Below the pieces are notes generated by a model. That model saw only the letters and a program-made list of their open reading frames with translations, did no database searches and was not told the origin of the DNA. This document shows positions 7,878-15,628 of a DNA stretch of 23,868 bases, in pieces. The translations under genes were made by a program, and so were the position numbers. The DNA is from a virus. The stretch spans positions 1-23,868 of the IMG/VR virus record IMGVR_UViG_3300047549_000004. One strand, written 5' to 3'. The stretch's first letter is position 1, and each line of letters opens with the position of its first letter.

Positions 7878-8276
7878 TCACCGCGTTGTTGAGAAGAATG
7901 CAGATTGAGGGAAAGATACTGAGTCTTGGTACGTGGTAGTATCGTTGGCCATCTTGAACGTGATAACGAAGTTTAGTGTCTGAGCGCTACTGGTGATTGC
8001 CACGTTAGCAACTTTAACCATAGGAGCGTATTTTGCCGCAGCCTGTTCTATGATGTACCGAATCATGGTCTGCGTACGATTGTCATTTGGCTCAAATATG
8101 TAACGGTGAATATTACTGCCGAATGATCTGCTCAGTGGACGGGTGCCGGCTGGCACAATAAGCGCCATCAGAAGATCACCCCAGGCTACTTGAGCATTAG
8201 ACTTTGAATCTAGATAGTTAGACCCCGACCGTTTGGCGGCGGGTAATGCCAAGCCGGTTAAGGATGCAGTAGCCAT
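7878..8276 (-). CDS. Baseplate wedge protein, T4 gp25 / P2 gpW-like, 132 aa
   Basis: Size, position directly before the gp6/gpJ-like gene and sequence agree with the gp25 lysozyme-like family. Seen are VAWGDLLMALIVPAGTRPLS, the RPLSRSFGSN turn, and then RTQTMIRYIIEQAAAKYAP, where the family has its arginine-turn-helix and a conserved E/Q-A...YEPR-like segment. Despite the family name these are structural sheath-initiator/wedge proteins, not enzymes. I prefer the ATG at 8274-8276; a TTG two codons upstream (8280-8282) is an alternative. No clear Shine-Dalgarno sequence is visible for either, so the start is less certain than the family. Confidence 0.85.
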   Translation of the reverse strand: MATASLTGLALPAAKRSGSNYLDSKSNAQVAWGDLLMALIVPAGTRPLSRSFGSNIHRYIFEPNDNRTQTMIRYIIEQAAAKYAPMVKVANVAITSSAQTLNFVITFKMANDTTTYQDSVSFPQSAFFSTTR

Positions 8277-8295
8277 GGGCAAAAGATATGGTCAG

Positions 8296-8592
8296 TTAGG
8301 CAGAACGGAAGCGCTTGCGCCAAGTGCAGGGCGGCAAGTGATGGCTGCTTGCTGTTAGCTCATAAGATTCAGGGGAATTAACTGACCCTCGCTCTATACC
8401 GAGCAAAAGCTCCATGGTTTTATTTATCCTAGAACGATCAACCATGTGCCCGTGTCTCATGAGTCTGACCATAATCGGAAGTGCTCTTTTCTGCCAGACT
8501 AACGCCAGTTCTGTAGGGTCCATTTCAACCCCACACGAGCAGACAGTATCAGTGCAAACACTGTTTGCGGTAGAGGTGAAGCAGCTACTCAC
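8296..8592 (-). CDS. Small Cys-rich hypothetical protein, 98 aa
   Basis: I chose the GTG at 8590-8592 because AGGAG lies 5 nt before it. The N-terminus is Cys-rich (C4, C13, C18, C20), followed by a helical part (DPTELALVWQKRALPIMVRL, HGHMVDRSR) and HHLPPC near the end, so a small metal-binding fold is possible. One copy of the dispersed palindrome falls in codons 9-13. An ATG at 8521-8523 would start a 75-aa product and leave the palindrome in the intergenic gap, as at other sites. No family recognised. Its place between the 422-aa protein and the gp25-like wedge suggests a small baseplate or assembly protein. Confidence 0.6.
   Translation of the reverse strand: MSSCFTSTANSVCTDTVCSCGVEMDPTELALVWQKRALPIMVRLMRHGHMVDRSRINKTMELLLGIERGSVNSPESYELTASSHHLPPCTWRKRFRSA
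8554..8568. repeat. Dispersed 15-bp palindrome, copy B (perfect)
   Basis: gcaaacactgtttgc, identical to the reverse complement of copy A. It lies near the 5' end of the 98-aa reading frame, or in its leader if the internal ATG at 8521-8523 is the true start. Confidence 0.85.
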
Positions 8593-8635
8593 AGTGACTC
8601 CTAGAAGATTTAGTTAGTGTACATTTATGGTGGGG

Positions 8636-9904
8636 CTAAACTATAATGTAAACCAAGTCTTCCCAGCGCTTCACTTTCTGCCAAGCCTGAGCTACGATAG
8701 TCATAAAACGCTGAACTTCGGCATCCATACCGGACGGTAGAAGTCCGTCGAAGCTCCACGTAGAAAGCTCATTGGCCAGTTTTATGAACGGATTGTTAGG
8801 GTTGTTATATATGGATGGGCAAGCCGCCTGAACATACGCACCCTGGGCCATGCAGAATGCAATGTCCAAGGCGAACTGGGCAGGATTTCCAGAAAGTGCT
8901 CTGTAAAGCTCCTGCAAGTATCTTCGGACAATCTGGGCAACTGGGGATTTTGGTTGCGGTGAGCTACGAAGTTTTTGAACAGCGCCTTCAATAGACAAAG
9001 GACTGCTGGAGCTATCCTTGAACTGCACAGTAACCAAGGCTCCGGTAAGATTGCCGTTCTGACTTATAAATCTAAGATTGAACGGGGTATAGTCGTTCAC
9101 CGGAGGATTGGCGGTGTTATATAAGATGTATGAATTAGCGGTGTCCACGTACATGGATCCGCTGTCCCCAGTTGAAAGCCTAAAGTTAGGACCATCGTCA
9201 TTAAACACTATAGGGCTTGAGGCATTTACAGTAAGCTGTACCGACCCAGGAGATACGTAGGCCGACTGCATAGCAGTTGTGGCGGCTCCGGTACCACTGA
9301 CATTGTAGATGTATTCTCCGGTACCAGTTGTTCCGATAAGAGTAACAACTGTATTCAAAGCCGGATTTGTTGACGGGTTACTTGGGCCGTTCTGATAACG
9401 TTGAGTAAAGTCCATCTCGTTCTTCAACTCACGAAGATCGTAGCTGCCAATACGAGCAAGAGCTTCGTCGTAGAGTGCTTCTACTTGTTTCTTCTTATTA
9501 ATGAACGTTGGCTTGAGATTGTTCTCGTATACTTTTCTAGGATCAAGCTTATCTATGATGCTCTGATTGAGATTATAGGCAAAATTGAATTTCGTAGGAT
9601 CGTTAGGCGAGTTCTTATCGCGGATGTCAATGTCCTTCAGAATAGCCAAAGGAGTCAATGGGCACGTAATGAGATTAACGTACTCGGTAACATTGAACAC
9701 AGGCGGATCTGGGATGAGATCCACTAGAGCTTGCAGATCGCCTAAAATCTGATTAGCGATGTCCTTGATAAGACGATTGAAGATCGACGTGAGATACTTA
9801 AGGCGCTGGATCTTATCCAGAACTTCCCACGACTTAGCTGACACCGCCTGAATAACGTAGTCAGGGCATGAACTGCACCCGATAGAAGCAACTGAGATAG
9901 GCAT
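8636..9904 (-). CDS. Baseplate-region structural protein of unknown role, 422 aa
   Basis: The ATG at 9902-9904 follows AAGGA by 6 nt, and this Shine-Dalgarno overlaps the stop region of the spike gene. Residues 1-170 are mostly helical, with a CSSC motif at 10-13 and a basic, charged segment (LKPTFINKKKQVEALYDEAL). Residues about 180-300 form a beta-type insert with SPGSVQLTV and a closing F-N-L-R-F strand. It resembles the two inserts in the gp6-like protein. Helical sequence resumes at 305 (AQIVRRYLQELYRALSGN) and runs to the end. Its place between spike and gp25-like wedge points to a baseplate component (hub-proximal or a wedge partner). I do not recognise the family, and the role is inferred from context. 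Confidence 0.72.
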   Translation of the reverse strand: MPISVASIGCSSCPDYVIQAVSAKSWEVLDKIQRLKYLTSIFNRLIKDIANQILGDLQALVDLIPDPPVFNVTEYVNLITCPLTPLAILKDIDIRDKNSPNDPTKFNFAYNLNQSIIDKLDPRKVYENNLKPTFINKKKQVEALYDEALARIGSYDLRELKNEMDFTQRYQNGPSNPSTNPALNTVVTLIGTTGTGEYIYNVSGTGAATTAMQSAYVSPGSVQLTVNASSPIVFNDDGPNFRLSTGDSGSMYVDTANSYILYNTANPPVNDYTPFNLRFISQNGNLTGALVTVQFKDSSSSPLSIEGAVQKLRSSPQPKSPVAQIVRRYLQELYRALSGNPAQFALDIAFCMAQGAYVQAACPSIYNNPNNPFIKLANELSTWSFDGLLPSGMDAEVQRFMTIVAQAWQKVKRWEDLVYIIV

Positions 9905-9913
9905 GCTGGTTCC

Positions 9914-10996
9914 TTACGCTGGTGGAGCGCTGGGGGTAGGACCACCAGGACCGGGGCTGTAAAGATGAGTGTGGCTGCGGAGACTGATAGTACCGGCTAC
10001 GATATCGCCAGTGGCCGTTATATTCCCCGTTACTGATAAGTTCCCCTGAACCGATACCCCAACAGGAGTAATAGTCATAGTAGTGCCACCCACCGTTACG
10101 TTCAGGCTAGTAACGCCGGTAAGATTTATCGCTACGCCATTTACTTCCACAAGAGCAGTACCAAGCGGTACCAATGGTGTCGCCAAAGAGTTAGTTGGCG
10201 ATCCAGAAGCCACGCTCTTAGCGCCAACAACAACTTTCTGCGAAGCTACTAAATAGGACACTAAAGCTGGTCGAACTGACGTGCCCCTGTTCGAGCCTAC
10301 ACCAGTACCAGGGCACATAGACACTCCAAGGAGTGTCGGAACGTAGGAGCCTAGAATTAATTCATTATCTCCAGATAGCGAAACCCGGTTATTATTTATG
10401 ATGTCAAAAAGGGCATCCGCGAAACCGAGACTAGAAACACTATCACCGGTTATGACGAGGCTGCTTGAATCAATAACGAAGACTCTACTTGTGGAGCGCA
10501 CAGAGCCTGTTTCCATATTTATGGAACCAGTAGGCACTTTTACGTTAATAGAATTCTCAGACTGGAGGACTTCCAACTCACAAGATCCGCTAATTAAAGC
10601 AATGCCAGCGTCTTCCGGAAGTTCATTAAATACAAGTTGGTTACCCTTACGGTCAACGCGCACCCATTTGTGGGATACGCCGTTATTCTCCAGATCCTGA
10701 ACAAGCTCAGCTGGAGTTGAATTCACACCCTGAGAATTGCTCTGCCAACCACCCAGATAGACGGGGTAATTTGACTGCCCGCCCTCAAACATAACCCAGA
10801 CTTTATCGCCCTCGTTATATGGAAAGTAGTCTCCTGACATGAACGTAGCAGGAGCATTGCCGTTCTCAGCCCATGGCAGAGTATCAGTCGGGGATGTCTC
10901 GTCGTGGACACCGACCACGCGCACTTGAACCCTGTGCAGGCGCTTTGGGTCATTGACGTTTGTTATCGTGGCGCGGTGTATACCGGAGTATGACAT
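9914..10996 (-). CDS. Baseplate spike protein, gp5/gpV-like with OB domain, 360 aa
   Basis: Residues about 5-85 are an OB-fold domain (ATITNVNDPKRLHRVQVRV, LPWAENGNA, EGDKVWVMFEGGQSNYPVYL) typical of gp5/VgrG/gpV spikes, which docks on the hub. A Ser/Thr/Val/Gly-rich beta-helix region follows to about residue 335. The C-terminal tip has SHTH (H342, H344) before a Pro/Gly tail. P2 gpV-type spikes bind an iron ion with such HxH motifs at the apex. No lysozyme domain is seen, unlike T4 gp5. The product should be the trimeric membrane-piercing spike. The ATG at 10994-10996 has GAG about 7 nt upstream and follows the hub gene by 6 nt. Confidence 0.86.
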   Translation of the reverse strand: MSYSGIHRATITNVNDPKRLHRVQVRVVGVHDETSPTDTLPWAENGNAPATFMSGDYFPYNEGDKVWVMFEGGQSNYPVYLGGWQSNSQGVNSTPAELVQDLENNGVSHKWVRVDRKGNQLVFNELPEDAGIALISGSCELEVLQSENSINVKVPTGSINMETGSVRSTSRVFVIDSSSLVITGDSVSSLGFADALFDIINNNRVSLSGDNELILGSYVPTLLGVSMCPGTGVGSNRGTSVRPALVSYLVASQKVVVGAKSVASGSPTNSLATPLVPLGTALVEVNGVAINLTGVTSLNVTVGGTTMTITPVGVSVQGNLSVTGNITATGDIVAGTISLRSHTHLYSPGPGGPTPSAPPA

Positions 10997-11002
10997 ATTA
11001 TC

Positions 11003-12373
11003 TCAGCTAACTTGCTTAGTTATAGTTGTACTATCATCGTTTGTCGGAGTACCAAGATCCGAAGTTGCTTGTGTAACTCCAGGAAGATTAACCAGACCAG
11101 GAAGAGTGTCCCCTATTCCTTCCTTGAATAGATTACACCCAGTCATAAATCCGCGAGAACTGTCTATAGTATGAGCTAAACGAGAAATACGGAACAGCCC
11201 GCCCATGGGATGGTTGGTACCATCACGCCTTCTGTATCTAACTTCTACAAGCTGCCCCATCTTCAAAGACCAGTTACCAAGGACCGTAAGGGTAGCGGTT
11301 ACGTAGGCGGATCGAAGATAGCCGTATACGGCTTGTGCTCTAAGAGCAGCGTCTCCGGGAGTTCTATCTTGAAGCGTCGTGTAGCTCTGTGTGCCTGCAC
11401 TGACAGGCATAACATTTTTAGCATCTGACTGCACAGATATGTCAAGTGATACGCCATTGCTCGACGGGGACGTGGTTACTGTAGTCGTTGAGCCGTCAAC
11501 TGAATTTACACTCTTGTATACGGCAGCACTACCTCCAAGCATGGCCGCGCCAACGCCAGAGTATTCCGGCTCGAACTGGAATACGTCACCGGCAGAATCA
11601 CGGGCGTACTCGTACGATGCAACTATAGCTTCCCTATTGTCGTTTGTAGAAGACGAGTCGTATCCTTTGGAGTGGAAGTGCATTACTCCACTTTGGTCAA
11701 AATAAAAATCAAATGGTTTACCCTCGCGGTTTACAGCAAGTGGCATTATCTTTTTTAGGATAAATCCACATGTAGTGTCGTTTAATTCGGTAGCAAGATC
11801 GGCTTCAATTATGCCGCTAGACTCTTCTATTATAGGGTCTTTCCATACCGTCTTTATAACGTTGTTGGTAAGTAATTTGGTCGGTGTACCGTTACTAGAT
11901 TGTTTTGCCGGTACGACTATCTCTTTGGCTGCTATATGAGAAACCATTTGAGACGCAGTATACTTGTAGCCGGGGAAGGAAAAAGTATTAGCCGGTAACT
12001 TGTTGGTCCCGGCTTCGTACGAATGCTCAACTACACAATTTATAGAAGTTCCAAAACCGTCAGGCAAGAATTTTGGTGAAAAACTTACTACACTCAACTC
12101 CATTACGGGGTTGGAGTCTTCTTTCCAGCCAAAAGATAAAGTTAGAGCACTATTCTGACCGGCCATTACTAAACTTGATTCTAGATCTGACCCCTCACCG
12201 TCGAATAATTCTATTATGACGTGGTATGACCCCATATCACTTACTTCTGCTTTAGCAGACTGAAAAAATCTAGTAAAATCAAGAACTGTATCCGGACTGT
12301 CGGCTACATTGAACTTTACACTGAACGCGAGATCTCTCTCACTACGGGCCGATCCACCAAGTAGATTAGGCAT
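11003..12373 (-). CDS. Baseplate hub protein, gp27/gpD-like, 456 aa
   Basis: The position directly upstream of the spike gene, the length and the motif order fit the phage late-control gene D/gp27 hub family. Seen are a first beta-barrel with FGWKEDSNPVMEL, a middle part with YKYTASQMVSHIAAKE and FYFDQSGVMHFHSKG, and a last barrel with LTVLGNWSLKMGQLVEVRY and GGLFRISRLAHTIDSSRGF. In the virion this trimer would join the tail tube to the spike. The start ATG overlaps the end of the LysM-like gene by 8 nt, which suggests translational coupling. The last 30 residues are a Thr/Gly-rich tail of unclear use. Confidence 0.83.
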   Translation of the reverse strand: MPNLLGGSARSERDLAFSVKFNVADSPDTVLDFTRFFQSAKAEVSDMGSYHVIIELFDGEGSDLESSLVMAGQNSALTLSFGWKEDSNPVMELSVVSFSPKFLPDGFGTSINCVVEHSYEAGTNKLPANTFSFPGYKYTASQMVSHIAAKEIVVPAKQSSNGTPTKLLTNNVIKTVWKDPIIEESSGIIEADLATELNDTTCGFILKKIMPLAVNREGKPFDFYFDQSGVMHFHSKGYDSSSTNDNREAIVASYEYARDSAGDVFQFEPEYSGVGAAMLGGSAAVYKSVNSVDGSTTTVTTSPSSNGVSLDISVQSDAKNVMPVSAGTQSYTTLQDRTPGDAALRAQAVYGYLRSAYVTATLTVLGNWSLKMGQLVEVRYRRRDGTNHPMGGLFRISRLAHTIDSSRGFMTGCNLFKEGIGDTLPGLVNLPGVTQATSDLGTPTNDDSTTITKQVS

Positions 12374-12710
12374 TTACTGGTGCCCTTGCTACAAAAGTTA
12401 GAACAGTCTGTAGCGGCGGTATAGTTAGGCTTTGCCCGACGTACATATCCACCTCGGGGTCAAGTATCTTGTTAGCCTGAGCTATAGCCCACCACATAAA
12501 TTCATAGCCGTCACCATACGTAAGAAATGCTACCCTATCCAAAAAACCAACATCCGCCCTCGTAACCGTATAGATGTTCCACGAGTTATCCGGTGACTGA
12601 AATTCAGTGGGTGGCTGCCACAGGCCGAATGACGTATTATTGTAGACTACTTCAGAGAATACAGAAGTGTCTTTATACCGCGTGTTCTTTGGCAGAGATA
12701 TAGTAACCAT
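12366..12710 (-). CDS. Baseplate wedge, gp53-like / LysM-like protein, 114 aa
   Basis: The second half carries the pattern seen in gp53-like and LysM-type baseplate proteins: VGFLDRVAFLTYGDGYEFMW, then WAIAQANKILDPEVDMYVGQ and SLTIP. In LysM terms it has an aromatic-rich helix, the Asn before an Asp-Pro turn and the final G-x-x-L-x-I-P strand. In tails this fold is structural, a baseplate/tube adaptor next to the hub; binding to peptidoglycan is possible but not needed. The ATG has GGAAG 5 nt upstream. The gene lies 11 nt after the upstream gene and overlaps the hub gene by 8 nt. Confidence 0.8.
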   Translation of the reverse strand: MVTISLPKNTRYKDTSVFSEVVYNNTSFGLWQPPTEFQSPDNSWNIYTVTRADVGFLDRVAFLTYGDGYEFMWWAIAQANKILDPEVDMYVGQSLTIPPLQTVLTFVARAPVNA

Positions 12711-12721
12711 AATTACTTCCT

Positions 12722-13348
12722 TTAGCTACGGAATCTCAGGGAGCCGTTACCGGTGTTAGTCCCAGAGTAGCGCTTAGGATTAAGTGAGCTTGAAGAGAAT
12801 ACAATATCAACAACCGCCGATGTGGGGTACAATTTTTCCGGTGTGAATGGGGCTTCCCAAGTTATGTTACATGATGTCACAAGAGCACGCATAGTTAACA
12901 GTTGCCCGATCATTAGGATAACCGAAGGCGGGTTGTAGACTACTCCCTCCGGAGAAGTTACGGTGTATTTCAAAGCGTCCAGCCATCTAGCCGGGGATAT
13001 AACTTCATGCATACAGGCGTCTTCAATGTCGGTGAATTGGGTTCCCTGAACTTGGAAATGGAATTGCATAGGAACAGTTCTATTGGTTGCCCCAGTGTAT
13101 ACCATAATATCTTCTAATCGCCCAAGTATTGACACGTTAGAATACGATGGTTTTGAACTTTCGCTTATACCACGGCTAGTATCGAAGAACGGAACATTGA
13201 GTGAGTTTTGAGTGTACAGAGAATCCAGGACATTACTAAGAATTGTAGGACCGTAGCCAACCCAGTCAGGGTCAATGTCTATACGGATAGACGAATCCTG
13301 CGTGTCCGTGGCTACAATCGTAGTGTCACCAATAGAGCGAAGTGCCAT
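12722..13348 (-). CDS. Baseplate tube-initiator-like protein (gp48/54 position), 208 aa
   Basis: The gene follows the tape measure, where tube-initiator or baseplate hub adaptors are found. The C-terminal half has a typical arrangement: a wL-like segment (ARWLDALKYTVTSPEGVVYN), PPSVILMIGQLLTMRALVTS, a tryptophan strand NITWEAPFTPEKLYP and AVVDIVFSSSS. I know this pattern from tube-like baseplate proteins with a TIP/tube fold. It would seed tail-tube polymerisation on the hub. The assignment is by pattern and context. The palindrome copy C abuts its Shine-Dalgarno region: the last base of the copy is part of GAG in TTTGAGTAAACTATG. Confidence 0.65.
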   Translation of the reverse strand: MALRSIGDTTIVATDTQDSSIRIDIDPDWVGYGPTILSNVLDSLYTQNSLNVPFFDTSRGISESSKPSYSNVSILGRLEDIMVYTGATNRTVPMQFHFQVQGTQFTDIEDACMHEVISPARWLDALKYTVTSPEGVVYNPPSVILMIGQLLTMRALVTSCNITWEAPFTPEKLYPTSAVVDIVFSSSSLNPKRYSGTNTGNGSLRFRS

Positions 13349-13355
13349 AGTTTAC

Positions 13356-13370
13356 TCAAACAGTGTTTGC
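13356..13370. repeat. Dispersed 15-bp palindrome, copy C (outer base differs)
   Basis: tcaaacagtgtttgc keeps 6-bp arms around the centre. It lies in the 24-bp gap between the tape measure and the next gene, 2 nt past the stop and 7 nt before the ATG. Plus-strand flank agtta. Confidence 0.8.
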
Positions 13371-13372
13371 AG

Positions 13373-15406
13373 TTAGTTATTAGATCCAGGAATACGATTA
13401 AAGTTAGCGATGGCTACGGCATGTGGATCGCCAGTAACTACTGCTACTCTGTCTGCCAATTGGGAAGTTGGCGACATTGATGGTCGATGTGCATGCAAAG
13501 CTCCACCCTGGGCCGGAGTACTGCCAAGTCCTGGGGCAGCTTTCTTAAGTTCTTCGTCGCTTGGCATTGTAGGCTGAGAGACCGGTGGCGCGTTCGACTT
13601 AAACAGTGCTGGGTTAGCCCAACCACCGCCCATAGCCTGTGTAGCGCCCCACGCACCCTTACCACCATTATTTATTTGGTCGTCAATCATGCTGTAGATG
13701 CCACTAGCTACTGTAGCGACTATGGCTGTACCCCCAGCGACGGCCAGTGCGCTGCCAGCAGTTATGCCCCCGACAGAGGCTGCGTCCTTAGCGATCGTCG
13801 CGGCCGTCGCCCCATCCTTAAGAGTCTTAAGTTCTTTAAGTACTTTCCAGCTATTTAGAAGAGTAATTATAGAAATTAGAGAAGTAGCCACCCCGGACAG
13901 CATGTTGCCGATCCCGTTTATTCCTAGGAAGATATTTCTAAAATTCTCACTCTGAGTTACCGTTGCTTTTAGGGACTCGGTTAAATTTGTAAAAGCGTCA
14001 CGGGAATCCTCAAGACTCTTAAGCAATTGCTGCTGGGCGTCTTCTGGGCGAACTCGCAGCCTCTCTGTTCTTTCCATACTTGCGTTGAAAGCTGGAAGAG
14101 CCACAGACAAGGCATTGGTATCAAGTCCGACAGACTTTAGCAACTCATTCAGAAGAACAGAAGCTTTCTTGTCTTTGCCAATAGCTCCAAGGAAGTTTGA
14201 ATTTAACCGAAGACCAGAGTAATCACCGGTATCGACCATCTTGTCGATTTCCCCTGAGCTTTTCTTGAAAAGAATCTCCAAAGCTCTAGCCTCGTCAGAC
14301 CCGGCGTTCTTCCGACCCTTTGTTATGAGGGTAGATATTACGTTGGCTAATTGCGGACCAGCGCCTGTGCCGGAAGCAGCGGCCAGCAGACTAGTAGCGC
14401 CGGTAGCAGCCCCCATTCCCGACATAAAACCAGCGTTTGTCGAAAGAAAACTTGTTAGGGCTGTCGTGGTTGACCCCGTGGTTGCACCACCGGCCTTAGA
14501 AGCCGCCTGAATCTGCGCAAGGATAGTCATTCTATCACTAGCCGATAGCTCTGGCCCGTACGCTGACAGAGCCATCATTAGCTGAACCATTTCAGAGTCT
14601 GTACTAATACCGGCCTGAACACCGAGACCCCCGGCATTAGCTGACTTCATAATCGTTCCCTGGTCAGCATGCTGTTGCATAAGCATCGCACCAATGCTCA
14701 GACCACCGCTGACGTTATATTTATTCTTCCACCACGGTTGTCCGGCGTTCATACCCTGAGCGCCCTGTAGTATACTCGCCACGCCGCTTCTTCCAATTTG
14801 GGAAGTAAGAGCCATCTCGTCGCCTATGCTGCTCATCACCGAATTGTTCATGGAACCAATAGCGCCAGTGTTAAATACATCACGAACGGCATCACCAGCA
14901 CCACGAAGAACGGCGAATTTGGCCGTTATAGAATTAGCCTTCTCATTCATTTTTTCTAGTTGCTGGAGGCTTCTAGATAGCTCTAAATTGTACATGACCG
15001 CATTACCGGTCATCAATTGCCCTTGCGTGTTAAGAGTACCGTATATCTGAGCAACATCTTGCATGTTGTTCTTGATGTACGTGTTCCACTTATTTAACTC
15101 TTTGGCGTTCTCCGAAGCTTTACCGACCCCAAGAGCCAACTTAGTTTGAGCCAAACTAGCAGCATTAACACCAGCAGCGATATTTTGAAATGCGCTCTGC
15201 ATTCCAGACGATTTGTCGCGGCCAATTACGTCACGGATCTTATCTAAAGAATCAACAATTCTTTTTTGGTCATTTGTATTTAGAAATGACTGCGAGGCCT
15301 TGTTTAACTCTTCACGAATCTTGTTAGATTCTTTAAGGATATCCCGAGATGAAGAAAAGAATCCTGCCGTGTTTAACTTGGCTACAAAATCCACGATGTT
15401 AGACAC
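13373..15406 (-). CDS. Tape measure protein, 677 aa
   Basis: It is the longest gene between tail tube/chaperones and baseplate, with the composition of a tape measure: long helical, Gln/Lys/Asn/Ala-rich N-terminal half, Gly/Ala-rich centre, and two hydrophobic segments near the C-terminus (residues about 498-515 with LISIITLL, and 549-574 with SALAVAGGTAIVATVASG). Tape measures set tail length and leave the tail during DNA ejection. About 1.5 angstrom per residue would give a tail near 100 nm. No peptidase or lysozyme motif is seen. The start is GTG at 15404-15406, chosen because the strong Shine-Dalgarno AGAGGAAG ends 5 nt before it. The gene begins 15 nt after the chaperone-like ORF. Confidence 0.86.
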   Translation of the reverse strand: MSNIVDFVAKLNTAGFFSSSRDILKESNKIREELNKASQSFLNTNDQKRIVDSLDKIRDVIGRDKSSGMQSAFQNIAAGVNAASLAQTKLALGVGKASENAKELNKWNTYIKNNMQDVAQIYGTLNTQGQLMTGNAVMYNLELSRSLQQLEKMNEKANSITAKFAVLRGAGDAVRDVFNTGAIGSMNNSVMSSIGDEMALTSQIGRSGVASILQGAQGMNAGQPWWKNKYNVSGGLSIGAMLMQQHADQGTIMKSANAGGLGVQAGISTDSEMVQLMMALSAYGPELSASDRMTILAQIQAASKAGGATTGSTTTALTSFLSTNAGFMSGMGAATGATSLLAAASGTGAGPQLANVISTLITKGRKNAGSDEARALEILFKKSSGEIDKMVDTGDYSGLRLNSNFLGAIGKDKKASVLLNELLKSVGLDTNALSVALPAFNASMERTERLRVRPEDAQQQLLKSLEDSRDAFTNLTESLKATVTQSENFRNIFLGINGIGNMLSGVATSLISIITLLNSWKVLKELKTLKDGATAATIAKDAASVGGITAGSALAVAGGTAIVATVASGIYSMIDDQINNGGKGAWGATQAMGGGWANPALFKSNAPPVSQPTMPSDEELKKAAPGLGSTPAQGGALHAHRPSMSPTSQLADRVAVVTGDPHAVAIANFNRIPGSNN

Positions 15407-15421
15407 GGCAACTTCCTCTAG

Positions 15422-15628
15422 CTAGCGTTTACGGCTGTTCTTTATTGCGTCGGTTTCCTGCTTTAATTGTTTAATCAAGCGCTGTACATGCCAGTTGAAG
15501 TCCTCAACGAACATACGCCCAATTGCATCAGTATTATAGCCACCCTTACCGGCGTAACATAAAAAGAACGTGTTCTCTCTTACTGTTTCAAGATCATAGA
15601 TTGGAAGGGCGAAAGAATTCACGCCCAA
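15422..15628 (-). CDS. Small tail assembly chaperone-like protein, 68 aa, overlapping the gp26-like gene
   Basis: The product contains YDLETVRENTFFLCYAGKGG, an aromatic/acidic middle and WHVQRLIKQLKQETDAIKNS, which is the pattern of the small protein that often follows gp26-family genes in myophage tails. It overlaps the gp26-like gene by 35 nt in the +1 (equivalently -2) frame. No ATG fits; candidates are TTG at 15626-15628 and GTG at 15620-15622, with only a GGGG run in front. Either an unusual start is used or ribosomes shift frame in the overlap, for example near TTC TTT CGC. Its position between tube and tape measure matches the frameshifted gpG/gpGT chaperones of other phages. Confidence 0.7.
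   Translation of the reverse strand: MGVNSFALPIYDLETVRENTFFLCYAGKGGYNTDAIGRMFVEDFNWHVQRLIKQLKQETDAIKNSRKR

Noticed and set aside
9401-9727. Plus-strand open frames, such as the 108-codon one here and others opposite the minus-strand genes
   Set aside because: They are antisense to well-supported virion genes, lack ribosome sites and have unnatural composition. No plus-strand gene is supported anywhere in the window.
9914-10996. Lysozyme domain in the spike protein as in T4 gp5
   Set aside because: No lysozyme motif is seen between the OB domain and the beta-helix; the protein resembles the simpler gpV type.
12366-12710. LysM-like protein as a peptidoglycan hydrolase or lysin
   Set aside because: No catalytic domain is present in 114 aa, and the place between tube-initiator-like and hub genes fits a structural baseplate role.
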